NCBI GenBank assembly: GCA_964520045.1
Contig: CAZFMJ010000009.1
Location: forward strand, 1 to 57,567
Source of the DNA: CAZFMJ01 sp964520045
Lineage (GTDB): Bacteria > Elusimicrobiota > Elusimicrobia > Elusimicrobiales > CAZFMJ01
Direction of reading: 5' to 3'
DNA length: 57,567 nt
Below, piece by piece: positions 1 through 8,944 of this stretch; position 1 is the first letter of the stretch, and each line of letters starts with the position of its first letter. A model generated the notes under the pieces. The model saw nothing but the letters and a program-made list of their open reading frames with translations. It was not told the DNA's origin and did no database searches. The translations under genes and the position numbers were made by a program.

Positions 1-1
1 G

Positions 2-1051
2 CATATTGACACAATCGTAGTGGGCGACGGAGAAAAGCCGTTCTGTAAGTATATTGATGCTTTGATAAATGAAACAACCTGCGATTACGCCATTGAAGGC
101 CTGCATTTAAAAAAGCGCGGAATAAGTCCAAAGACTCTGTGCTATGTTGAAAAAAACCTGGATAGCCTGCCGATTCCCGACAGAACATTGTTGGATATAA
201 AAAAATATAGTTCTGTCCTTTTCAAAAACAGCTATTCTTCCACGATGATAACGACCCGCGGCTGTCCCGGCAGATGTATATTTTGTAAATTGCAACATCA
301 AAAAATGATATCGCGAAGCGCTGAAAACGTGATAGAGGAATTCAAATATCTGCGGGACATCGGAGTGCGGGAACTGGAGATATACGATGATACATTCACA
401 TCGTCCAAAGACCGGGTTCGAAAAATATGCGCTGGATTGATCGCCGGCAAAATCAACATTGACTGGGCAATCCGGGATAGGGTCACCTCCCCAGACCGCG
501 AACTTCTAAGAATACTAAAACAAGCAGGATGCAATAGAATACATTACGGCATTGAGTCCGGGTCGCCTGAAATTTTAAAAATAATGCGGAAAAATATTTC
601 AATTGAGAAAGCGAAAGAAGCGGTAATAACAGCTAAAAATATGGGCTTCGCGGTTCTAACATATTACATGTTCGGCAATTTAAACGAAACCGCCGAAGAT
701 ATGTATAAAACGATAAACCTCGCTTTAAGCCTGCCCAGCGACTACGCCGAATTTGCGATAACAATTCCTTACCCGGGAACGGAATTATATAACATTGCCT
801 TGAAAAATGGTATTATTCCCTATGATTATTGGAAAAATTTCACAAAAAATCCTACGCCCTATTTCGTATTGCCGAAACTCATTGAAAATATCGTTTCACG
901 AAAAAAACTGCTCGGGATACATAGAACTGCTTTGACGAAATTTTATCTTCGCCCCAGATATATATACGCGGAATTAGCAAAAATATCTTCGTTTCGGGAA
1001 TTGTGGAAAAAAACCAAACTTGGCATAGGTCTATTTCTTAGTAAAAACTGA
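2..1051 (+). CDS. B12-binding-type radical SAM protein, 5' truncated by window edge
   Basis: The frame is open from base 2, so the gene starts left of the window. The first visible residues (HIDTIVVGDGEKPF) resemble the end of a cobalamin-binding domain, where such proteins often read VxGEGE. About 75 residues after the GTG at 20 comes TTRGCPGRCIFC, the CxxxCxxC motif that binds the radical SAM [4Fe-4S] cluster. Further on, HYGIESGSPEILKIMRK and the PYPGTELY segment are typical of the B12-binding radical SAM family. The protein ends 14 bases before a GT2 glycosyltransferase, so a role in surface glycan or lipid modification is likely from context. The substrate cannot be read from the sequence. 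Confidence 0.85.
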   Translation, partial: HIDTIVVGDGEKPFCKYIDALINETTCDYAIEGLHLKKRGISPKTLCYVEKNLDSLPIPDRTLLDIKKYSSVLFKNSYSSTMITTRGCPGRCIFCKLQHQKMISRSAENVIEEFKYLRDIGVRELEIYDDTFTSSKDRVRKICAGLIAGKINIDWAIRDRVTSPDRELLRILKQAGCNRIHYGIESGSPEILKIMRKNISIEKAKEAVITAKNMGFAVLTYYMFGNLNETAEDMYKTINLALSLPSDYAEFAITIPYPGTELYNIALKNGIIPYDYWKNFTKNPTPYFVLPKLIENIVSRKKLLGIHRTALTKFYLRPRYIYAELAKISSFRELWKKTKLGIGLFLSKN

Positions 1052-1065
1052 ATATAACCTTCCCT

Positions 1066-2034
1066 ATGGAACTCATAGAATTACACAGAAGAATCGAAAA
1101 AATATCCATAATTTGTCCATTATATAACGAGGAATTGATAATTGAATCCGCCGTCAAATCCATGCTGACGGCATTGAAAAACCTGCCTTGGGATTGGGAA
1201 TTAATATTAGTCAATGACGGCAGTACAGATAATAGTTTGAAAATATTACGCGAAGAAACAAAAAATACCGATCGATTGAAAATAATATCTTATGAGGATA
1301 ATCAAGGCCGGGGCTATGCTTTAAAAACAGGCATAAAACAGGCGGCGGGGGATATTATTATAACCACAGAAATTGATTTATCATGGGGAGAGGATATTGT
1401 TGAAAAAATAACAAATACTTTTCTAAATACCCCGAAACTGGACATGATTATAGCTTCGCCCAATCTAAAAGGCGGAGGTTATAAAAATGTTCCATTGAAA
1501 AGGGTTTTACTGTCAAAAATCGGCAACAAACTAATACGGCTCCTCTTTACGCGTAAGGTTACCATGAACACCGGCATGACCCGCGGTTACAGGAGGGAAA
1601 TTATACAGGGCTTAAATATATTCGAGAAGGGAAAAGAATTTCATCTTGAAGTTTTGCTTAAACTATACAATCTTGGAACAGTTATAGGCGAAATACCGGC
1701 CATATTGGAATGGAAAACGAATAAACCCGGCAAAAATACGGGCAATGCCAGGAAATCGTCTCTAAAAATATGCAAAACCATAGGCACACATTTTAATTTC
1801 CTGTTTTTTGCCAGTCCGATAAAATATTTTTGGTTCATAAGTTTTATATTATTTTCCGGCAGTTTGTTTTCGTTGACTTACGCTGTTATATTGTTTTTTT
1901 CCAGAGGCGTAAGCGTTTTTATGGCAATTATTTCTTTGCTGCTTGCCATATTCGGACTCCTCTTTTTCGGTTTCGGAGTAATCGCAGAGCTCAATAAAAG
2001 CATACTGAAGGAATTATGGAAAAAGTGCGCTTAA
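1066..2034 (+). CDS. GT2 family glycosyltransferase, dolichol-phosphate-mannose-synthase-like
   Basis: The protein has 322 residues with a GT-A fold signature: IICPLYNEELIIESAV near residue 15, LILVNDGSTDNS near 47, and an acidic pair in TTEIDLSWGED around residue 105. The last 70 or so residues hold two hydrophobic membrane spans. This is the plan of polyisoprenyl-phosphate sugar transferases, which load a sugar on a lipid carrier at the inner membrane. The next gene, a large PMT/ArnT-like membrane transferase, overlaps its 3' end by 19 bases and would use such a lipid-linked sugar. The exact sugar is unknown. Confidence 0.85.
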   Translation: MELIELHRRIEKISIICPLYNEELIIESAVKSMLTALKNLPWDWELILVNDGSTDNSLKILREETKNTDRLKIISYEDNQGRGYALKTGIKQAAGDIIITTEIDLSWGEDIVEKITNTFLNTPKLDMIIASPNLKGGGYKNVPLKRVLLSKIGNKLIRLLFTRKVTMNTGMTRGYRREIIQGLNIFEKGKEFHLEVLLKLYNLGTVIGEIPAILEWKTNKPGKNTGNARKSSLKICKTIGTHFNFLFFASPIKYFWFISFILFSGSLFSLTYAVILFFSRGVSVFMAIISLLLAIFGLLFFGFGVIAELNKSILKELWKKCA

Positions 2035-3794
2035 AATATCTGTTGGGTTCAATTATTATTTTGGGATTTGTCATCAGACTGTGGGGAATAGGATTCGGGC
2101 TTCCGGGAACATTTTTTCCGGATGATGAACAATTAATAGTAAACAAAGCTATCGCCATGGGAAGCGGTGATTTAAATCCTTACTCTTTCGCATACCCGAC
2201 ATTGCAAATGTATTTAACAGCCTTGCTTTATGGCATGCTTTTTATAATAGGAAGATTATTGGGCATACTCTCCTCCGTGCAGGATTACCAATATCTGTAT
2301 TTTACGAATCAAACCATATTTTACTTAGCCAACCGCATTTTTAGCGGCGTCATCTTCGGAACCGCAACAATTTGGATGACATGGAAACTCGGCAAGGAAA
2401 TTTACGATAAACGCACCGGTATTATAAGCGCTTTATTATTAAGTCTCTGTTATATACACGTCAGAGAATCGCATTTCGGGGGCGTGAATATACCCCTGAC
2501 ATTCTGGTCAATGACCTGCCTTTTATTCCTATGCAGGATTGTCGGAAACCAAAAAAACATCTGGTTTAATTATATAGCCGCAGGACTTGCAATCGGCATC
2601 GCCACATCAACTAAATATACCGGAATATATTTGACAATACCCTTTATATTCGCCCATTTTTTGCGGCCCGGGATTTTCAAAAAAGAGCATTTTGCTGAAC
2701 ATAAAAAATTAGTTACTGCATCCATTTTTGCAGGCACAATGTTTTTTGCCGCATCCCCTTTTATATTACTGGACTTCAAAACATTTTTGTTTTACTGGCA
2801 GATGCAGACAAAAAATGTTTTTTTAAATTCTTTTATTTCCGGAACAGCCGATTCTTTTAACTATTATATTCTGTCCATGCTGCGGCATGGACTCGGCATA
2901 CCATTTATATCAGCCGCCGGGATCGGCTTAATACTCAGTTGTTTCGCCAGAAACTCCAAGAGGTTGATACTGCTAATATTTACAGCCGGTTATTTCGTAT
3001 TGTTTATCTCAAAATCCGTGACTGTCTTGCGCTACATCGACCCGCTCCTGCCGATATTCTGTTTATTTGCGGCTAATGTTTTATCAGTAATTATTGACAA
3101 ATCCGGCAATTATAACCGCTTATTGCGTTACAGCATACCCGCTATATTGATAAGCGCAGTGTCCGCCCCCTCCGTTTATAACATATTCGTAGAAAACCGT
3201 CTTCTTTGCCGAAAAGACACCAGAACAACAGCCTCGGATTGGATAAATTCCAATATACCAAGCGGAACAAAAATAGCCATGTACGGCAACATATATTATT
3301 ATCCTCCGCTGCTGGAATCACGTGAACTAATGGAGGAGAAGCATCGGTTTATTACTACTTTGGGCGCGATACGCAAAGGAAATTTTTCGGATATTTTTGC
3401 AGGACCGCGACGATACGAAGCTAAATTATCAATGCCTGCTTTTCCGCCGGTCCCCAATTATTACATTTACGATATAGATTCTTTTAAAACGACTGAAATT
3501 CCCAAAACGTGGATGTTCGCTCCCGGAATAAAAATTTCCGAATTAAAAAACAGGGGCGTAAGGTATGCGATAATCACGGAATGTCCCGTTATGCCTAGTT
3601 CTTCGGATTTTGAAAAAAGCATAATTTTTTCAGACGCAAAATTAATCGCTGAGTTTATTCCTTTTTCAACTCACGGTGAAAAAGAACCCCCTTTATATGA
3701 GATGGCCATCCCTACCGGATTCATGGTGCCGATATCAGGTCATAAATTAATTAATAATATCGGCCCGCAAATCAGAATTTACAAATTAGGCTAG
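2016..3794 (+). CDS. PMT/ArnT-like (GT39/GT83 type) membrane glycosyltransferase
   Basis: This 592-residue protein has about ten hydrophobic segments followed by a soluble C-terminal region of about 200 residues. The first periplasmic loop carries LPGTFFPDDEQ, the acidic motif expected in GT-C enzymes, which transfer a sugar from a polyprenyl-phosphate donor on the outer face of the membrane. It starts inside the preceding GT2 gene, which suggests translational coupling and a donor-acceptor relation. Its 3' end overlaps the convergent aminotransferase gene by 9 bases. The acceptor (lipid A, protein or glycan) cannot be told. Confidence 0.8.
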   Translation: MEKVRLKYLLGSIIILGFVIRLWGIGFGLPGTFFPDDEQLIVNKAIAMGSGDLNPYSFAYPTLQMYLTALLYGMLFIIGRLLGILSSVQDYQYLYFTNQTIFYLANRIFSGVIFGTATIWMTWKLGKEIYDKRTGIISALLLSLCYIHVRESHFGGVNIPLTFWSMTCLLFLCRIVGNQKNIWFNYIAAGLAIGIATSTKYTGIYLTIPFIFAHFLRPGIFKKEHFAEHKKLVTASIFAGTMFFAASPFILLDFKTFLFYWQMQTKNVFLNSFISGTADSFNYYILSMLRHGLGIPFISAAGIGLILSCFARNSKRLILLIFTAGYFVLFISKSVTVLRYIDPLLPIFCLFAANVLSVIIDKSGNYNRLLRYSIPAILISAVSAPSVYNIFVENRLLCRKDTRTTASDWINSNIPSGTKIAMYGNIYYYPPLLESRELMEEKHRFITTLGAIRKGNFSDIFAGPRRYEAKLSMPAFPPVPNYYIYDIDSFKTTEIPKTWMFAPGIKISELKNRGVRYAIITECPVMPSSSDFEKSIIFSDAKLIAEFIPFSTHGEKEPPLYEMAIPTGFMVPISGHKLINNIGPQIRIYKLG

Positions 3795-4973
3795 CGCCGA
3801 CGGAGGGGATATTTTGCGGTTTTCTAAAAATGCCAATAGTTTTTCCGCTGATTCCATGGTCGTTTTAGTATCTGTGGGCAGGCTGATAACAGACGCGAAA
3901 AGTTTTTCGGCATTAGGACAGCTTCCTGTTTTATATCCCGCCAGATACGTCTCTTCTAATTCCAAAGGATGGATAGTGGATGCCGGCCAATCCATAATAA
4001 GCACGCCGTTTCGCCGGGCTTCTTCAATCAACTGCCGCTTATTATCGGATGCGATTGGAATCTGAAGATACGGCAAAGACAGTTCATGAAATCTGCCGTG
4101 TAAAGACAAACCCATATTGGATAATTTTTCCTTGAAAAATTTAAACCACCCTAGCCTAATTTCCAGATTTTCGGCAATTCGCGCTAATTTCCCGATTCCG
4201 GTTTTAGCCTGAAAATCAGAAAGGCGATAGTAATACTCTTTGGGCACGCCGTCAATATTAAATCCATCCGGCGGAATATCCATTGTTTTGGGAGTAAGTC
4301 CTAAAGATACAAGCATCTTTTGAATTTTATATGCCGAATTAAATATTGAAGGCGAAAAGAACTTATCGAACAGGCGGATTTGGATATCCAAAAGCCGCCG
4401 TTTTATAAATGGCGCCTTCACATGTTCGCTAAGCTGTAATTCCACAGATTCGGCGAGGCTTTTATCATTTGTGATCAACATACCGCCCACGCCCGTAGAA
4501 TACGTCTTCATCCAGTGCGAACTAAAAAAAGCCGCCCTCCCCCATTGGCCAGCAAGTCTTCCCTTGTAATTAATCCCTATAGCCTGCGAACAGTCTTCAA
4601 TAAGAAAAATCCCCCTGCTATTGCAGAACTCGGCCACTTCTTCAATGCCTTCCGGCATGCCGAACGTATGCTGAAACACGACAGCTTTTGTTTTTGGAGT
4701 AACTACAGCCTCAACCGTATTGCGGCTTAAATTAAGCGTGGGAGAATGTATGTCGGCATAAACAGGCTTTGCGCCGGATAAAAGAACAGGAGCTGGAACA
4801 GCTATACAGGTAAATCCCTGAATAACGACTTCATCGCCCCTGCCTATTTTCAATGCCTTTAATATTGCATAAAGCGCCGACCGGCCGCTGTAAAAACTGA
4901 AAACATATCTAGAGCCGGAAAACCGCTTAAATTCATCTTCGTAATCTAATACATTATTTTGTTGTTCCCGCAT
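3786..4973 (-). CDS. DegT/DnrJ/EryC1/StrS family PLP-dependent sugar aminotransferase
   Basis: The protein is 395 residues long, normal for the family. It begins with the usual binding segment (SGRSALYAILKAL, then GDEVVIQGFTCIAVPAPV). The cofactor-binding Asp is in FLIEDCSQAIG, and the probable Schiff-base lysine is in SSHWMKTYSTGVGG. Such enzymes make amino sugars from nucleotide-linked keto sugars for surface polysaccharides. A GNAT acetyltransferase lies 12 bases upstream in the same operon. That gives the aminotransferase plus N-acyltransferase pair seen in dideoxy-aminosugar pathways, which is an inference from context. Confidence 0.88.
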   Translation of the reverse strand: MREQQNNVLDYEDEFKRFSGSRYVFSFYSGRSALYAILKALKIGRGDEVVIQGFTCIAVPAPVLLSGAKPVYADIHSPTLNLSRNTVEAVVTPKTKAVVFQHTFGMPEGIEEVAEFCNSRGIFLIEDCSQAIGINYKGRLAGQWGRAAFFSSHWMKTYSTGVGGMLITNDKSLAESVELQLSEHVKAPFIKRRLLDIQIRLFDKFFSPSIFNSAYKIQKMLVSLGLTPKTMDIPPDGFNIDGVPKEYYYRLSDFQAKTGIGKLARIAENLEIRLGWFKFFKEKLSNMGLSLHGRFHELSLPYLQIPIASDNKRQLIEEARRNGVLIMDWPASTIHPLELEETYLAGYKTGSCPNAEKLFASVISLPTDTKTTMESAEKLLAFLENRKISPPSALA

Positions 4974-4985
4974 ATTATCAGCGAT

Positions 4986-5591
4986 TTACGGCCAGACAAA
5001 CACGACAATTTTTCCACCGGCGAAAGCCTCCTTCCTGCATGCTTCCCTACAGCGCAAATTCTCATAAAATTTTTGCGCCGGGACGTTCAGTTCATCCGTT
5101 ACAATACGGAAATTATTAATTCTCTTCCGTTGCATTTCATCTGAGAACTTATTAAACAACAGGCTTCCTATGCCTTCGCCGTGATGCTGTTGATGGACTG
5201 CCATGCTAAGAAGTTCGGCCGGAGGCAAATCCTGCTCAAACTTAACCGGATATCGAACGGCGCAAAAAATCATACGGGCGCGTGAAAACCTAAAAAGATG
5301 CGGCAGACTGTAAAATGCGGAAATGAGTCCCCGTTTTATTAAATGCCTCTTAAAAAACGTATTTGTATCCGCAACTCCGCATATAAAACCAACCGTTGAA
5401 TTACCTTCCTGCGCTATTAATGCCGTAGAGTCTTTCAATTCAAGCAATGTCTTATAAACTCCGGACACAAAAGCCGGCCCCAGAAAGCTGAATAATCCTC
5501 CTTTTATTTCAGCGATGTGCAATAAAGCCATCGTTTTTGCGTCTGAAATATCAGCTTTGCGGATAATTATATTCTGAGGTTGTTGTGTCAT
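4986..5591 (-). CDS. GNAT family N-acetyltransferase
   Basis: The 201-residue protein has GNAT signatures: an N-terminal IRKADISDAKTMALLH strand-helix, a central strand TVGFICGVAD, the acetyl-CoA loop region VHQQHHGEGIGSLLF around residue 135, and a late strand NFRIVTDELNVPAQKFYENL. It sits between the DegT aminotransferase (12 bases downstream) and the FemAB-like gene (4 bases upstream), so it most likely acylates an amino sugar made by the aminotransferase. The substrate is inferred from neighbours only. Confidence 0.8.
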   Translation of the reverse strand: MTQQPQNIIIRKADISDAKTMALLHIAEIKGGLFSFLGPAFVSGVYKTLLELKDSTALIAQEGNSTVGFICGVADTNTFFKRHLIKRGLISAFYSLPHLFRFSRARMIFCAVRYPVKFEQDLPPAELLSMAVHQQHHGEGIGSLLFNKFSDEMQRKRINNFRIVTDELNVPAQKFYENLRCREACRKEAFAGGKIVVFVWP

Positions 5592-5594
5592 TTT

Positions 5595-6662
5595 TTAACA
5601 AAGCCAATCAATTATCTGAGGACTTAGTATATCAGTAAAAGCATTAGGCATATGCGCCCAGATTTTGCGTATAAATTTAGTGCGTTCCTCTGAAAAACCA
5701 TCAAGCGCGACCGGTTTGCTTTTAACCGCATAGGTATACGAAAGAGTGTCTTTTATTTCGGATCCCAAATCTTTTTTAAAATGGATCTGGCCGGGTTTAG
5801 TCCTGTCGGAAATGCCGAAATTTATACTCCGGTAATTATTTTCAAGCCCGTATTCAATGGTCTTCCATACGATAGCGGGATCCGCGCCGGAACGGCGGTA
5901 TTCAGGCAATGAAGCCAAAGATTTAAGCACTACAGTATCGCCGTAACAATATAAAATCGCCCCCCCTATCATTTTCTCCTTAAATTCCGCCGAAATCAAT
6001 ACCACTTCGCTTTTGGGCGATTCAACAGACTTTAAAATGGATTCCACGAAACCAAAAGAAAATAAAGGCGACCCCCTTTGCTTGAAATGCGGCGCCAATA
6101 TGCCGGCATAATAATTAAAAAAATCGGCAATTGAAGTTTTAGCGGAGGTTACAATACCCGACCTTCTGCAGCGGCTTATATCATTGCGTCTGCTTGAATC
6201 CAGACGCTTATAATTACTGTCTACATCGATCAGAGGTATCATTCCGCACTGAAACGGCTTATTAAGTTTAAACCCGAGTTTTTCAGCTATCGCGATATCG
6301 TCACAGGCTCTTATTTCCAAATACTTAACTTGCAGATTGACCGCAAGATTAACGGCGTATTTCAGCAGAATTTCGAGCACCTCCGCATCTTCACATACCA
6401 CACCTCCGCTGGTCATATCAAACGGGATAGAAATCAATTTTGAGCCCAAAAAGGGTTTTTTCACTAAAAAAAGCGGTAATATGCCTGTAATCTTATTATT
6501 GTGTCTTGCAACGAGACTTTTTACCTCAAAACATTTGCGCCCGGCTAAGATTTTTGCCCAAAACGAAGACTGGTAAAAACAGCTTGACGGCATGGAAAGA
6601 ATATACTCATCCCATGCCGACCAATCTTTTTCTTCAACAAAAGATATCTTTACCGGGTCCAT
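5595..6662 (-). CDS. FemAB-like / acetyltransferase_6 family protein
   Basis: The protein has 355 residues with two GNAT-like halves. The C-terminal half carries KEKMIGGAILYCYGDTVV and LPEYRRSGADPAIVWKTIEYG, as in FemAB-like proteins (PF13480 type) found in exopolysaccharide loci. Known FemAB enzymes move amino acids or acyl groups onto amino groups of glycans or peptidoglycan. It starts 26 bases from the divergent polysaccharide deacetylase gene; the pair is common in exosortase-linked (XrtA type) polysaccharide loci, although no exosortase is visible here. Confidence 0.75.
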   Translation of the reverse strand: MDPVKISFVEEKDWSAWDEYILSMPSSCFYQSSFWAKILAGRKCFEVKSLVARHNNKITGILPLFLVKKPFLGSKLISIPFDMTSGGVVCEDAEVLEILLKYAVNLAVNLQVKYLEIRACDDIAIAEKLGFKLNKPFQCGMIPLIDVDSNYKRLDSSRRNDISRCRRSGIVTSAKTSIADFFNYYAGILAPHFKQRGSPLFSFGFVESILKSVESPKSEVVLISAEFKEKMIGGAILYCYGDTVVLKSLASLPEYRRSGADPAIVWKTIEYGLENNYRSINFGISDRTKPGQIHFKKDLGSEIKDTLSYTYAVKSKPVALDGFSEERTKFIRKIWAHMPNAFTDILSPQIIDWLC

Positions 6663-6679
6663 GTCTTATATTCTATAAT
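6650..6679 (+). promoter_or_regulatory. Probable promoter with the start codon about 10 nt after the -10 box
   Basis: TATAAT lies at 6674-6679 and a weak -35-like TTTACC at 6650-6655, 18 bases apart. The deacetylase ATG at 6689 comes 10 bases after the -10 box and has no Shine-Dalgarno sequence. If the promoter is real, the mRNA would be leaderless or nearly so. Confidence 0.5.
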
Positions 6680-6688
6680 ATCAATAAA

Positions 6689-7630
6689 ATGGCCGTTAAA
6701 TCTTCAATTGTCATACACTTTGATTCTTTAAACTGGCTGCTTCCCAAAGACCGGAAAATGCGCTGTGACCCTTCGTTTTACTGCGCCTTTGACCGCTTCT
6801 TTGAAATAGCCCGCAAACACAGCATTAAATATACAATTTTTGTAATAGGCAGTGATCTAGAAAATCCGGAATTTGCCGAAAGGGTTAAAGATTGGTCCAT
6901 GCAGGGCCATGAAATAGCCAACCATTCATACAGCCACAAAGAAAACCTAGGTTCACTGGATTATAATGATTTAGAAATTGAAGTAATGAAATCCCATGAG
7001 CTCATTGAAAAAACCTGCGGACGGCCGCCCATGGGCTTCACCGCGCCCAATTGGGCGGCATCGCCAAGTTTAATAAAAATCCTGATTAAACACAGATATC
7101 GTTATGACGCTTCCGTATTCCCCTCATATTTTATGTGGCCGTTGCTGGCAAACGTGCGGTGGAACACAAAAAGCAAGACAAGAAAAAAAATCCTGCTGCA
7201 GCGCAAGGATTGGCTGGCCAATATATTCGCCTCAAGAAATCCTTACCTGACAAGAGGCTCAACGCTTATAAAAAAGGCTTCAAGCGGGCTTATGCTTGTC
7301 GAATTTCCTATTCCTACTACTCCCTTTTTGAGAATCCCATGCTGGCATACAATGTCATTTTTAACGCCGGATTTATTATTCAGCAGGGTACTTAATTCAT
7401 GTCTGAAGATGAAGTATTTCTATTATGTGCTGCATCCTGCGGATATAATGGTCACCAACGATATTCCGAAGAGCACGTTCCCCGGTGAACATATTTACCG
7501 GCTGGAAATCCCTCTTCAAAAAAAACTGCAGCTTATCGACGATGCTGTTGTAAAAATAAAATCCCGCAGTGCCGTTCTATGCCCTCTGAAGGAAATTGCG
7601 GAAGAAATTATAAATACGCAGGTCGTTTAG
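6689..7630 (+). CDS. Polysaccharide deacetylase (NodB-like, CE4) family protein
   Basis: I chose the ATG at 6689 because the family fold begins at once (SSIVIHFDSLNW) and a longer start would run through the divergent gene. The protein then has 313 residues. The metal-binding HxxxH-type motif is visible as NHSYSH, followed by RPPMGFTAPNW, which matches the family's R-P-P/A motif. In the first motif, usually TFDDG, this protein reads HFDSLN: the first Asp (catalytic base) is kept and the second (metal ligand) is Ser. Activity is therefore uncertain. The setting points to deacetylation of a surface polysaccharide. Confidence 0.78.
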   Translation: MAVKSSIVIHFDSLNWLLPKDRKMRCDPSFYCAFDRFFEIARKHSIKYTIFVIGSDLENPEFAERVKDWSMQGHEIANHSYSHKENLGSLDYNDLEIEVMKSHELIEKTCGRPPMGFTAPNWAASPSLIKILIKHRYRYDASVFPSYFMWPLLANVRWNTKSKTRKKILLQRKDWLANIFASRNPYLTRGSTLIKKASSGLMLVEFPIPTTPFLRIPCWHTMSFLTPDLLFSRVLNSCLKMKYFYYVLHPADIMVTNDIPKSTFPGEHIYRLEIPLQKKLQLIDDAVVKIKSRSAVLCPLKEIAEEIINTQVV

Positions 7631-7633
7631 GCT

Positions 7634-7690
7634 GAAGGCTAATAGTTTCTTGTTTGTACCTTCAGACTAACAGTCTTCAGCCTTTACACC
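7634..7690. repeat. Intergenic inverted repeat of CTTCAG/CTGAAG oligomers
   Basis: GGCTGAAGGC near 7630 faces CTTCAGACTAACAGTCTTCAG near 7660-7680, giving an imperfect stem between two convergent genes. The same oligomer recurs at 24440-24500. It could act as a terminator-like hairpin for both genes. Confidence 0.55.
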
Positions 7691-7696
7691 TTCTTC

Positions 7697-8926
7697 TTAT
7701 TTGTCCGACTGGCTGGCAAGAGAACCGAGCTCAAGCATGGGCAGGAACATAGCTATCACTATGCTTCCTATGACTACCCCCAGCACCACTATGATTATCG
7801 GTTCGATCATTGAAGTAAGCCCTTTTACGGCGGTATCCACTTCCTGGTCATAAAAATCGGCTATTCTGGAAAGCATGTTGTCAAGACTGCCTGTTTCCTC
7901 GCCTACGCCTATCATTTGGAGAACCATCGGAGGAAATATATTGGCCTTTTTAAGAGGATCGACGATCCTTCCGCCTTCCCGTACCGATTCGCGGCAAGTT
8001 AATATAGCCCGCTCTATCACAAGATTTCCTGAAGTAGTCGCCACGGTTTCCAGCCCCTGCAGTATCGGAACGCCCGATTTTATCAATGTGCCCAAAGTCC
8101 GGGAAAACTTCGCTATCGCCACTTTTTTAATAAGAATGCCGAAAATAGGAAGTTTCATTACTATTCCGTCGATTTTTGCGCGGCCGGCATCGGTTTTATA
8201 AAACTTTTTGAATCCGAAATATCCTCCGATGGGGATCGCCATAAGGAACAGGAAATTGCTTTTCATAAAATCGGATATGTCTATCAGCAGCTGTGTTATA
8301 AAAGGCAGTTCCGCTCCGAAACCGGCGAAAATTCCCTTAAACGTGGGGATAACAAACACCAGCAGAAAAATAGTCACGCCGCCGGCTATCAGAGACACGA
8401 CCATAGGATACATCATCGCGCTCTTGACTTTGGCTTTCAAAGCTTCCGCCTGTTCCAGATATGTTGAAAGACGCTCAAGAATAGTGTCAAGTATTCCCCC
8501 CACTTCTCCGGCCCTTATCATTGAGACATATAATTCTTCAAATGCCTTCGGATGTTTCTTCATCGCGTCCGCGATGGCAAGGCCCGCTTCTATATCGACC
8601 CTTATCCCTGTGAGAACCGTTTTAAACGCCGGATTCTCTGCCTGAACCTCCAATATGCTCAACCCCTGAACTATGGGAACCCCCGCTGAAACAAGCGTGG
8701 AAAGCTGGCGTGAAAATATAACAAGATCTTTTGATTTAACTTTGGGCTTAAAAGGATTTAATTTCTTTAATATTCCGCCCGCAGCGCTGCTTTTCTTCGG
8801 CGACATTTCCAGAACTACAAGTTTCTGGCTTCTCAGCCTGTCTATGGCGGCCCGCTGATCCGCAGCCTCAACCACCCCTTCTACCGCCTGCCCCCCGGTT
8901 TCTCTTGCTTTATAGTTAAATTGCAT
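7697..8926 (-). CDS. pilC: Type IV pilus inner membrane platform protein PilC/GspF
   Basis: The protein has 409 residues, the usual length. It starts MQFNYKARETGG, the typical PilC opening, and has two T2SSF domains: the first around residues 70-190 (FSRQLSTLVSAGVPIVQGL) and the second around residues 275-400 (FSRTLGTLIKSGVPILQGL). There are three hydrophobic spans, the last near the C-terminus. PilC is the membrane platform that PilB and PilT act on. It is the last gene of a minus-strand set, 18 bases after pilT. Confidence 0.95.
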   Translation of the reverse strand: MQFNYKARETGGQAVEGVVEAADQRAAIDRLRSQKLVVLEMSPKKSSAAGGILKKLNPFKPKVKSKDLVIFSRQLSTLVSAGVPIVQGLSILEVQAENPAFKTVLTGIRVDIEAGLAIADAMKKHPKAFEELYVSMIRAGEVGGILDTILERLSTYLEQAEALKAKVKSAMMYPMVVSLIAGGVTIFLLVFVIPTFKGIFAGFGAELPFITQLLIDISDFMKSNFLFLMAIPIGGYFGFKKFYKTDAGRAKIDGIVMKLPIFGILIKKVAIAKFSRTLGTLIKSGVPILQGLETVATTSGNLVIERAILTCRESVREGGRIVDPLKKANIFPPMVLQMIGVGEETGSLDNMLSRIADFYDQEVDTAVKGLTSMIEPIIIVVLGVVIGSIVIAMFLPMLELGSLASQSDK

Positions 8927-8944
8927 ATCGTATTAAACGAAACT

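Noticed and set aside
6506..6688. Longer N-terminus of the polysaccharide deacetylase, starting at 6506
   Set aside because: It would run antisense through the FemAB-like gene and adds no family sequence; the fold begins right after the ATG at 6689.
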